Assembly: GCA_950295325.1 (NCBI GenBank) | Contig: OX485808.1 | Coordinates: forward strand, 36,605,180-36,662,526 | Source of the DNA: Polytrichum commune | Taxonomy: Eukaryota; Streptophyta; Polytrichopsida; Polytrichales; Polytrichaceae | DNA: 57,347 bases | Direction: 5' to 3' | Shown: piece after piece, positions 44,091-54,866 of the stretch | Layout of the letters: every line of letters begins with the position of its first letter | How positions within the stretch are numbered: the stretch's first letter is position 1 | The notes under the pieces: generated by a model | Seen by the model: the letters and a program-made list of their open reading frames with translations, nothing else | Database searches by the model: none | What the model was told of the DNA's origin: nothing | Position numbers and translations under genes: made by a program

Positions 44091-47000
44091 CATGTTCAAT
44101 TCATACACATACAGATAGTTGCTTAGGCAGTTCTAGATTGATCTGGAGGTTTGTATTGTGGCTTACCACAGCTGCACTCCCCTGGAACCCAAGTGTTGTA
44201 TGATTACTTGAGAAGGGACTGTAATTGTGTGAATTAAGTTCCACCCACTGCGATGGGGGCTTGTGGCGCTAAAGAAGATGGCGCTCGATAGCGAGGTAAT
44301 TATTCTTAGAACTTCAAGCTTTCGAGCAGTGTGTTCTTTCTTAATCATTTGAAGACGTTTGTCATATTTTTGGTTCAAACGTCTACCCGTTTGGTTTGGT
44401 TTATCTAGATGAGGGTTTGCGATTCTTATTTATGTTCCTCTATTGTGCCGGTCGCTCTTTTTCATCTCGGTATCTTTTGTTGCCAAAGGCCAAGTTCGTA
44501 GAAGGTATACATTTATCTTATCGGTGTGCAAAGAGGTGAGGAAGTTGGAATTTTTGTCTGTCTGTTTATTGCTCCACATGTTGGCGAATTGAACCATTTG
44601 CACATCGGTGCGCTCTGTGTGTGTGTGTGTGTGTGTGTCTTTCTCAATTGGGTTGGAATGTGTTGAAGTCAAACCGTTTTGGTCTGATATTCCATTTGTT
44701 CATATTACAATGCTGAAGTTCCAACGCCATCCTTAGGAAATTAGAAATCTGTGGATTTATTGGGCAATTTGAAGATGTTTCTGAAGAGTCGGGATCTATG
44801 TAGGTTGCAGACACTTGTACAGAGGATGTGTGCTCTTGACAATTTGAGCACCTAGTTGCTAGAACCTTGCCTGAGTCCACCTTGGCCCATGGCGGAACCT
44901 ATTAATAATTCGCTTTCATTCCTTTGCACAATTTTGTTGGAATTCCCTGGGGCAGATAATTGCAGTACCTTTAATCTCCCTACAGTCTGCAGCCTCCTCT
45001 TGTGCCCTGGACTCTAGTTGTTACGTTCATACAAGTCATGGATCTTATGGGCTAAGGATCTTGTTGGGAGTGTTGTGATCATCCCGCAGATTCATATTCT
45101 AATGCTTGTCAACTAGTTGCGCAACAACCTAAAATTATGCTTTAACTTGCACAACAGAGTTTGTGTTGATCGATGAGATAGAATAGAAGAACACTCTTGA
45201 GGCACCGCAAACCTTGAAATCTCCACCACAGAGACTCCATTAATTCAACACGCACGATCCTAGGCGAGTGGATGTTGAGGACCTCACTTCTCTGATTTCG
45301 ACGCTCTCTTTGCCTGCCTTCATTCTTGTCTAGGAATTAGACTGAACAAATATATATATATATATATATATCAGAGATCATAGCAGTTGGGTGAAAATCG
45401 ATGATCACTTGGGTTTTCTAACTTTGTGGACGAGCCGAGTCGGAGTAGTGTTTTTGATACCTACTGTTTTGAGAGGAATCCAATACTGCAAGCCAGACAG
45501 ACACTTGGATTATCTGCACCTAGCAGCAACATTCGTAGACGACCTTGGCAAGCTGAGAGGCGTGTTTACAGGATCATAGCTGACTCCTCACTCACGTGCG
45601 GCGAAGTCCTGACACCCACCTTCCAATCAACTTGCTTGCAACTCGGGAAAGCCAGCCGCCGTGGAAGAGAGCGATTCGAACGGATCTGCAAGGAGACAAG
45701 TGAGATAGACTTCCATGATACCATGTTTGCCAGACTCAACCCAACCATGTTCTTTTCGCACACTGCTTACCAGGGAGTTAATAGAATCAATGAACGGGGT
45801 GAACCGAACCGCTAGTTACAGATGAACTGGTGGAGTTTGAGAAATAACTGGTTCAAATTCAAGACTACAGTAAGGCTACCGATCCATTTAGCGTATTTTA
45901 CAGAATATTCCCCAATATTTCTAATGCAGTAATTTCTAATAGAGTAATAGAGTTATTTCTAATAAAGGAAAACCGAAAGGTGTCAACATGTAACCAGTTG
46001 GTCTTGTAAACAGTAAGATCTCGACTGATTATGCCCAAAATCCTCCCCGGACACTGAATAGAATCAATAGAGAGGGAATGCACAGTAAAAACCACAATGA
46101 CTATTCCAATTTTAAGTTGGTGGTTGTCTGTGTGATCTAAACCTGCCCCAACATCCAAAACCTTGGTTTGAGAACTCAATTGGAACTGCCGAGGTCAAGT
46201 TAATTGTGTGCTTTTCACAGGGGAACCTGTAGAGTAGTGCGCCAGCTGTGAGGTCTATGGATAACTTGACAGAACACCCACTGTGTTAGCATGTGGGTGA
46301 ATGCTTTTTGAAATTCAACAGTGTCTTCGCCACACTGGAGTTTTTGTGACAGGGTATGTGTCTAAGTCACATGTGTTGTTAAGACTTCACTTTGTTGACG
46401 ATAGGTCAATCTTGTCAATGTATACTGTGCCATTAAGTCAAAATTGTCGTGGCTGGACTAGTTCGACTTCAATTACAGAGCTCTGATATCTTGAAGAAAC
46501 CTTGGACCCAGTGCTGCTGCGGAGACTCTGTTGCAGGGGTTCAGTCCTCCAAGTTTATTCTTGCAGTACCAAGATTATTCTGTAGCCAGCTTGCTGGATC
46601 CTAGAAAACTTCTTGTTCTTTTGCAGATATTGTGATTTGATTTTTGAATGGGAGCACAAGGAGTGGAGGAAACATTGAAATTATGTCGTTGTTGCATGTA
46701 ACCATGCGAACTAGTGATGGGGAAAGCGCCACTTGCACGTGAACTTCATCCCAAACGTGTATAGTTGCATAGGGAAAATATATCCCCAAGCAAGATAGTC
46801 ACTACAACACTTAGATGCTTGAGAAATGGAAGACGGTTGTGTGCACACCTATTCCAAAGAAACAACCTTCTTCAAGAGGACATTTGCTTCAAAAGGTTGC
46901 ACTTGAGCCTTCTGCCTAGGGAGTACTTCACTTTTGTCATCCTTTGGTTTTTTGCTTGTGCCAAGTCTTTTTGGTACGGAGGAGAATACGAGTGCTAACA

Positions 47001-47150
47001 AATGAAGTTTTGGTAATGGAACCATTAAGGGCTGTATCACGATCGCGCCATCCTAAAGTAGTAGAAATACATACTCGCTCCTCATTAGGATCAAATTACA
47101 TGACATCTATTCTTTCGAGCATAACTTAAATTCTCCTAGTTCTTTGAGTA
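44091..47150. other. Gene-poor stretch with microsatellites
   Basis: No protein family is recognised. A (GT)n run lies at about 44616-44638 and an (AT)n run at about 45350-45371. A 129-residue frame at 45426-45815 is basic and has no recognisable domain; I do not support it as a gene. Around 45960-46055 the sequence resembles 15416-15510 beside the pogo element. Confidence 0.4.
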
Positions 47151-47164
47151 GGTTAGGAGATGCT

Positions 47165-48662
47165 GCCCAAAAGGTGTTTTTGGACTTTTTTTAAAGTCTT
47201 CATTTCTTTGCTAGTGAACGAAAACATGGGAGAGCTCATAGGGTGCCTCGCTTGTGAATCGAACATGCCTTTCCAAAAAGGGTGAATTTGGTGAGTTGGT
47301 GGTTGGCACACAAGTATTGTGGCCCTCTGTTGCCACTCATCTAGATCAGACATCTATATTTACGTTGTACATGACAAGGCTAAAGTTTTGAAACAATTGC
47401 CAAAAGAATATGTGTTATGCTTAGATTCAAACTATGTGCTCAAAATACAGACACCATTCTAGGTTGAATTGTTAACAAAATTTGGGAAGGCCTCTGTGAT
47501 TAGTTAAAGAGGAAAGGAAGCTCGACTTGACTTCCTATTACTGTTTCAATCTCAACTCCGATCCTGAAACTCGAAACGACAATCTTCACCATTGACAAAT
47601 GCTAATTGTTCAAATGACAATCTTCAATATTAGCAAGATGAGACAATGCCTGATATGATCTAATGACATTTTAAATGGTTTGTGGAGTTGGAAGTGCCCA
47701 CAGTAGGTTGCATACCTTATGCAAAGAAACAATTTGGAGAACGGGTTAATATATTTTTGTAAAAATTTGACAGGACTGAAGTAGACATCTCCACTTAGTC
47801 CCTAGTCTTCACAAAATGATCTTGGATTGAAGACGCTTGAAATTTTATAAAAGAGCTTTCACATGTTTGGAAATGTAGGATCTCTTTGTATACAAACTCG
47901 ATCACTTTATATCACAATGAAATATTGTTGAATTTAATTGCCATCCATGGTAATCCTTTTTGATGTTTTCTTTTTTGCAACGTCTTTTAGGCAGACAAGT
48001 CTCAAATAGAAAAGATGGTTGTGCAGGAAATTCAAACAAGGTGCTATTAAATACAACCGGTATTACTTTTGTTTCTCTTAAGGTATTGCATGTTGGGGAA
48101 GATCATTTACATAAAATCGTGGCTTTTGATTGACATCAAGTTTGAGTATTGATGGAAGAGAATATGATCTCAGTAATCTAAGTAGTTGTAAGAGTATTCC
48201 ATCTTGGACTTCAACAGTAAGGATGATTGACAATGTTGTTAATGTCTTGTAGGGGGAAGTTGAAAAATTCAGTGCAAAAGTTTTGTTACTCAAGAATCAT
48301 ATATGTTGATTGTCGTTCTTAGTAACAAATGTTCAACACAAATTGGTGAGGTGAGTTTGAGATTATATGGAGAGATATGTTAATGCATTTCATCTTTTTG
48401 GTTTGGAGTGTTGATGTCATCATTTTCAATGGAACATTCATGAACTTATTTCTAACCATGTCCATTGGAGATTGGTCTTGTTATGAATTGGGATTCTAAT
48501 GGCACTTTGGTTCATTGTGGATAAAATTTGAAAAAGGGTGGCGTGTTTGAAAATTACTTCTACTTTTCAATTGAATGGAGAACCAAAGACCACTACACCA
48601 AAGTACAATAGAGTGCATGTGACAATATCAAAGCATGCTAGAAAGTAAGGTGTGTTTTCATA
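47165..48662. repeat. Duplicated 5'-flank module, copy B
   Basis: This segment matches about 4505-6055 of copy A, including a short minus-strand copia remnant (near 47200-47350) and the following non-coding DNA. It stops abruptly at about 48662, where the GC-richer captured Rab segment begins. It is more diverged from A than copy C is. Confidence 0.7.
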
Positions 48663-48669
48663 AAGCCAC

Positions 48670-49151
48670 CGGGGGAGGTTATGCTCACTCCCCTTCCAAA
48701 TCCGCGGGTGCGGGGGAAGTCGTGTGTTGTGTGTTGGGTTGGAAATAGTGGCAAGAAGGATCGAGAAGGATCCGGGATTGTCTGGGCCATGTTATAGGAT
48801 GCTTTGTGATTGTTGTAGCATGTGGTGGCGTGGGTTTGGATTTAAGGCGCAGGTGTGGGTCTTGGTGAGGGGAGGGGGCTAGCTGGACGCCATTTGTGGA
48901 TCTGTGGTTATAGGTGCCATGTGTTTTGGTGAAGAAGGTGTGTGGGAGGTTTGCAGTGGGTTTGTGAAAGTGGGGAGAAATCTTCTACAAGCAAGAAGGG
49001 TGCGTGAAGAGATTGGCGCACAAACGGGTGATGAGTATGACGGTCTGTTCAAGGTAGTGTTGATAGGAGACTCCGGAGTTGGGAAGTCTGATCCGCTCGT
49101 AACAAGTTTTGCGTGACGATTGGTGTAGAGTTTGCCACTAGCTCCATCCAG
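48670..49151 (+). pseudogene. Captured fragment of a RabA/Rab11-type GTPase gene
   Basis: Bases 49030-49118 encode DEYDGLFKVVLIGDSGVGKS, the beginning of plant RabA GTPases with an intact P-loop (GDSGVGKS), but the frame stops soon after. Directly behind, in a shifted frame, IGVEFATSSIQ matches the switch-I/beta-2 segment IGVEFATRSIQ; the residues normally in between are deleted. About 360 bp upstream, of higher GC, may be the captured leader or promoter. The fragment lies between two copia-bearing repeat modules and cannot make a working GTPase. Confidence 0.75.
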
Positions 49152-50213
49152 GTATTGTCTCCCCTGTATCAGCAGTTTGTAACGTTGTTGGAATATATTC
49201 AAGGTCTATGACCTTATCCTGAAACTGATCTCGTATAAAGTGATATTGGATGTCCACGTGCTTAGTACGCTTGTAAAATGCAGGATTCTTCACACGACGT
49301 AGAGCATACTGATTATCACTACGAATCAATGTTGGTTTGGTGAGGTTTATACCGAAAGTCCCCAGCAATCGCCTAAGCCACACAGCTTATTCCGTGGCTG
49401 CACAAGCTGCAATGTATTTTGCTTATGTAGTACTTACAGCTATGCACTTCTGCGATTGTGAGTTCCAAGCAATTAAGATGTCGTTGAGTTTGAACAAACA
49501 CCATGTTTGTGCTTTGTCAGTATTGATGTCAGCTCCGTAGTCCCAGTCACAACAACGTGCAAGTACAGGTGCACAAGCACATTGTTTATATAGCAAACCG
49601 TAATCAACTGTCCCTTTGAGATAATGAAAAGTTAGTTTGATAGCTGTCCAATGCATCTGTCCAGGACATTCAGCATTTTTAGCCAGAGTGTGCACAATGT
49701 CTGGGCAAGTGAACAAGGATGCAAACATTAGGCAGTCAACAACTTCCTTACAGGGAACTGAAATTGGTGCATTGCATTCAGAGTCATCTGACTGCATGGA
49801 CGAATGAACGTGAAGGCAACAGGTGTTGAAACGGGGTTGCAATCTATCATATGAAACCGTTCGAGCACTTCATTGATATATCTTGTCTGGTGAAGAAAAA
49901 TGATCTCTGCTTCTTTGCGATGTATAATTTTGAAACCACCATAATAGTCACCATCGCCTGTTGTGGCGAACATTGTCATCATGGAATTTAACTTAATTAC
50001 CGAAGAGCACGTGTGGTTGTATTTATACTTATCAATATGTCCTGAAGGCTTGTATTTCACCTTAAAACCCCGTTTTCTTTTGAGAGCGAAGGAAAACATG
50101 GGAAAGCTCATAGAGTGCCCTCTGTTGTGAATCAAACATGCCATTCCAAAAAGGGTGAACTTGGTGAGTTGGTGGCTAACGCACCAGTATGGTGGCCTCA
50201 TATCGTCGCTCAT
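49152..50213 (-). pseudogene. Ty1/copia pol remnant: end of reverse transcriptase and RNase H
   Basis: The minus strand carries the end of a copia polyprotein: FLHQTRYINEVLERFHM and DCNPVSTP of the reverse transcriptase, then after a frameshift near 49805 the RNase H domain with MHWTAIKLTFHYLKGT, ...SQKCIAVSTT and KTKHVDIQYHFIRDQ-like blocks. Two in-frame TAA codons (49423-49425 and 49387-49389) stand where the family usually has Glu. The polymerase core upstream is deleted, as in copy A. No LTR was recognised beside it. Confidence 0.8.
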
Positions 50214-52045
50214 CTAGATCAGACATCTATATGTACATTGTACATAACAAGACTAAAGTTTTGAAACAATCACTACAAGGACATGGGTTATGTAGAGATT
50301 TGGACAATGTGCTCCAAAAACAGACACCATTCTAGGTTTAATTGTTAATGGAATTTGGGAGGGCCGTTGTGATGAGTCATAGAGGAAAGGAAGCTTGACT
50401 TGACTTCTTATTACTCTTTCCATCTCAACTCCGATCCTAGAACTCGAATGACAATCTTCACGATTGGCAAGTGGTAATTGTTCAATTGACAATCTTCAAC
50501 ATTGGCAAGATGAGACAATCCCCGATATAATCCACCGGCATTCCAAATGGTACGTGCAGTGAAAAGTGCATGTAGTAGGCCGCATACCTTATGCACAGAA
50601 GCGATTTGGAGAACGGGTTAATATTTTACTTTTCAATTGAGCCGAGAACAAAGGCCATTATGCCAAAGTATGGTAGAGTGCATGTGACGACATCAAAGTA
50701 TGCCAAAAAGCGAGGTTTGGTTAGTGAAGATCATTGAAACAACAAAATGAAAGTTGGACTAAAAGTGACTTTGAAAAGATAATTGTTTGTATTGCAGTTT
50801 GAGGTGGATGAGATGATATGAAGGATTACTACACCACTTTGGAAAATTTCATCTTTCAAGTCGTGGAACTCTGAAGTTGCATTCAATTATAAAACGAAGA
50901 GCACACATAGGTGTTTGAAAGAGGCCATCATGCAAGAAGAAATTGAAGGTTCACCCCCCTTGACTTAGGTATTTATTTCCCCACAATATGTCTCACGTGC
51001 TCAAAGAATCCGTAAAAGTTGCTATGGTGTTTTACAATTGTAGTTTTTGAAACTTACCAGTGTGTTGTTGATGACCTCCAATGTTTCGTTAAACACCCAC
51101 AATTGAAAGGCCAATTGTTGATTCTTCTAGAGTTGTTTTGAATGGTTAAATAAAGGAATTTGATTTATATGCTCTTTGTAGTTGTCAGTCACATTGTTGC
51201 TAACAAGTTTTATGCTCACATTTTCTTGTTGGCTATGATTCTCAATGCATTAGGGATAAGAGTGAGTTTGTGGTTGTGATGAACAGTGAATTCTTGTTGA
51301 AATTCCACTTCAATTTCGCCACTTGATGTCTTATATTGTTCTCTTCTTTTGTCCCTCCAAACTTGAAGTTGACGACATTTTGAGTAGTAATAATTTTATT
51401 GAGGTCATAGTCATTTAATGTGGATATTTTAGAGTTTTGAAATTATTCACATACAAGGAACGAATCCTTAGACTTTATAAATTTGAACTTGAAATTTTTA
51501 TCTCTTATAATTGCGGTGAACAAAACAATAGTTTCAATTTATGTGTCGCACATAACTTTATGTGGTTTCTCATATGTTTTAGGTCTACAAGACATAGCAA
51601 GTACACTTGAATAATTCTCTACAAAGTTTGGATGCGTGAAGAATTTTATATCGTATCCACTTAGGAAGAGCTTATTTTCACCTCATGGTACTCCAACCGT
51701 ATTGGGTGTGCACAATAAATTGGTATTTGTCTCATGTTGGACTTCATACGAAGCCTTTAATAAATTAGTGATACATAAAGCATAATGTTATACTAAATTT
51801 GCAAGGATTTAACCATGTTATTCATGGGTTCATTTTTATATTGTAGACATCAAAGTGTGACAGTGCATTGTTATGTATTGTATATTGCAAACCCAATATG
51901 TCAATAAATGCCATGTCATAAATAATATTGAAATCTAGAGATGACATATTAGTTCAATCTACAATGTCAAGTTATGTATTAATTTATGATGTTGATATGT
52001 TAGGTGTGTTCCATATAAAGTAATGTTTGAAAACAACACAACAAA
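49815..52045. repeat. Duplicated 5'-flank module, copy C
   Basis: This matches copy A (4255-7385) nearly throughout, except that about 0.9 kb is missing at 50625, where copy A has 5060-5975. The match ends at about 52045, corresponding to 7385, just before the kinase gene in copy A. No kinase or other resistance-gene exon follows. It is therefore an upstream region without its gene. Confidence 0.75.
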
Positions 52046-52199
52046 CACTATATTCGTTAAATTGAGACTTTTTGGGCATTTTGAGACATTCATAGAAATA
52101 AGAACAAGGATAAATGGAACACATATTGGTGAAAGTTGTAAGATGCGAACACTTTGAAGCGGTTGTTTAGACCAAGAACCCCATTAATAACTCATATTT

Positions 52200-52445
52200 G
52201 TGATGGTTTAGGGTGGGCAATCGAAACCTTAGATCAAATTGAAGGGGACATCTTAAAACATTCATATTAATGCACACAAAATATGAGAGCTTGTAATGTA
52301 TGGTTTAGGTAGGGCACTCCAAAACCATAGATCTTATTGAAGGGGAAATCTTAAAACATTCATATTAATGCACACAATAAGGCACTCCAAACCTTAGACC
52401 ATATTGAAGGCAAAATCATGTGACACTTATATTATTGCAAGAAGA
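52200..52445. repeat. Imperfect tandem repeat, about 100 bp, downstream of the HAD gene
   Basis: Three diverged units share GAAGGGGAMATCTTAAAACA and CATATTAATGCACACAA. The stretch 52046-52560 otherwise holds nothing recognisable; it may include the 3' end of the minus-strand gene at 52561. Confidence 0.5.
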
Positions 52446-52560
52446 AAAACATACAAAGTATGGCACGTAAAATGCATAGCATGCTAACACCACACATCCA
52501 TTGGATAGTGCGACCCAAAATCATATTGCCTATGGTCCAAAACCCTACACCTACTATGGC

Positions 52561-54330
52561 CTATGTAGCCTCGGAGACTGCCTCTATCTCTTTTGCTTTT
52601 TTTTCTTTTGCCTCTTTTGCTTTTGCCTTTTTTTTTTTTGCTGCGGCTTCTTTTGCTCGCATTGCTTCAACATTCCTGAAAATCTCCGCCCCGCGACTAT
52701 AGCCATTCTTGGGGTGACCGCCATCAATAACACATTTTGGATTCCATCGGCCGCCCGAATTATACGACGAAGAATTCGAATACGATGAAGTGGACTGTCT
52801 TGCATTTCTGGTCATGGAGTAGAAACGCTCCAACTCGACGGACATACTAGACCGCATAGGTTTATGGGAGGGAGCAACCTGCAATGCGTCAATGCAAGAC
52901 CACATGTGTTAGTTTAGGGAGGAAGACCCAAACGTGTCACACGTTCATTTTTTAAGTGCGGGATGATTGTAATGCGCGGTTAACCATGTGAAGGGGGGGG
53001 GGGGTTCACCTTGTCACCGGGGGCGTTCCCGTCGGAGTCGGCGAGGAGGGGCAATGCGTCCCGCAAAGGAATAGGAAGGGTGCCGCTCTTCGTAGGCCGA
53101 GCGTCCATCCGCAGCCGCCGTTGAGGTGTACTACTGCCGCCGGGCCGAGAGGGGGACGTCCGGACGCATTTGCGATTTATGCCCTTGAGCGGCGACGGGG
53201 ACGGAGATCGCCGGAAGATTTGCTTGGGTGGGGGGCTATCGACGACGCCGGCGTCAATAGGCTCCTTGGAGTAGTCAATGGTTGACGCGGCGTCGTAAAC
53301 GGTCTCGTAGAAGAAGCTCCCCAACTCTGACTCGCTGACGATGTCAATCGAGGGCTCCAAACACTGGCGCAAAAAAGGAAACGAAACAAAACCCAAGGGA
53401 GGAGGGTTTGATAGAGCGCGTGAAAATCAAGATACGTATGAAGCATATATTACACAAAATGAACGGGCGCGCGCGCACACACACACACACATACATACAC
53501 ACACACATACATGCATACATACATACACATACAAACACACGTAGTGTCTCAAATGAGCTTGTTAAATTTCGCGTGACATAACAATTCTCTGTACAAATGG
53601 TCTCGTGGATCCAAGTATCTCTCGCCTATCGGATTGTTCCTAACAAAATTGTTTACGGGTAGTCCGCTTCCGCAGAGCGCCTAGAGGTATTTACCAAGGT
53701 CTAACAAAAATCGGTCCCGGACCTTCTCGACCGTCCAGGTAGGGCAAACTATGAGGTTGGCCGTCGGGTTCAACATGTTCTTTGCGGCGCTGTCGTCCAC
53801 CATGAGCGTGTTCTCGCGGGTGGGGCGGACGTCGTAGGGGACGCCTATCAAGGACGGTCGCTGGTCCCAAAAAATGGGCTTCAAGACCTTGAGATATTGG
53901 GGGGAAGCGGGGTTGTTTGGTTTTTTGACGACTTTGCCGTCTGGTGTGTACAATATTCTACAGGCTTCCTGTGCTAGGACCATGCAGGGGGGCTCGATGC
54001 CCTTGAAGATGAACTCCACGACGGCATTGGTGTTCTCGGCCGTCATGGAGCTCCACACGACCACCCACCATCGTTGTTGGGCCATCTGGAGGAAGGTCCG
54101 AAGCCACGGGCGGAGGTGAACTAGCTTGCTCTTTATGAACGTGGGCGGCCCGTCGTAATTCGCGTCCTCGGGCTTGCAAAAGGGCACCGTGGGGGTCCTA
54201 GGGCAATGAACGCATTGGACGAGGACCCCGTTCAGGTCTAACACCAGGAATCGTTTCTTCGGCCGCGGGGGCGGGACGGGTAAAATCGGGGGCGCCGCCG
54301 CGCTGCCCTCTCCGCTCCTTGGAGAAGAGC
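52561..54330 (-). CDS. FCP1/NLI-type HAD-fold protein with DxN motif, multi-exon
   Basis: Minus-strand exons: about 54330-53695 (HAD domain), then about 53363-53010 and 52878-52561; the last two join in phase 0. The HAD part begins KKRFLVLDLNGVLVQ: the nucleophile Asp is present but the second Asp of DxD is Asn, known in some plant FCP1-like proteins and expected to weaken or abolish phosphatase activity. VVVWSSMTAEN (motif II) and TLMVDDSAAKN (motif IV) follow. The tail is Ser/Pro/Arg-rich and ends in a long Lys/Ala/Glu helix. The first intron has two plausible acceptors (53364 or near 53327); only the latter fits the strong donor TTG|GTAAAT at 53695. The 5' start is unknown: a TGA lies upstream in frame, so an earlier exon is needed. 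GC content is higher than in the repeats to the left. Confidence 0.65.
53469..53541. repeat. (CA)n / (TACA)n microsatellite in an intron
   Basis: A run of GCGCGC, CACACACA and TACATACA words of about 70 bp lies in the intron between the HAD exon and the following exon. Frames across it on both strands are artefacts. Confidence 0.85.
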
Positions 54331-54866
54331 ATCAGGGAGCCGCTACGCTATGCTCCGAGCCGTGCGGATACGATCGAGAGAAAACGGTGGGCAACTTATG
54401 TCATGCTATGTCCAAACGAAGCATTTAAAGAAACGAGTGTTCTCGGTGCAAACACAAAACCATTTTATTCATTTTGGAGGGGGTGCAACAAGGGACACAA
54501 GAGAGGCAAGAGCATACAACATACATTCAAACACATGATACAAGTATATAGGAGTAAAAAATGGCGATTATATTGTATACAATGCTCTATGTACATCTTG
54601 ATTGGGGGGAGCCGCGTTGAACGATGCGTTCAAACTAGCCTACTTCTACATCTAGCAAAAATTGAAGAGACGGGCCGCCGTGATGAAGACTTCGTCGCAA
54701 GCCGGGGGGTATGTGGACGAACGAATGGTCGGGGGGATGTGGCGAAGGGCGCGAGTGCCGGGGGGGGGGAGACGTGTGCGTGAGTTTAGGGTAGCTAGGG
54801 GACACGACCAAGGCAAGAAGACAAAGACCCATGGAGTTTGGGTCGACCAACCCAAACTGAGTGGGG
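54331..54866. other. Region between the HAD and methyltransferase-like genes
   Basis: No gene is supported. On the minus strand this must hold the 3' end of the methyltransferase-like gene and the upstream exons or promoter of the HAD gene. At 54835-54858 lies an imperfect copy of the GTTTGGGTCG palindrome. Confidence 0.4.

Noticed and set aside
45426-45815. 129-residue plus-strand frame
   Set aside because: No domain, no conserved motif and no splice or regulatory context; kept only as a note in the gap entry.
48879-49202. 107-residue minus-strand frame over the Rab fragment
   Set aside because: It is the complement of the recognisable Rab coding sequence.
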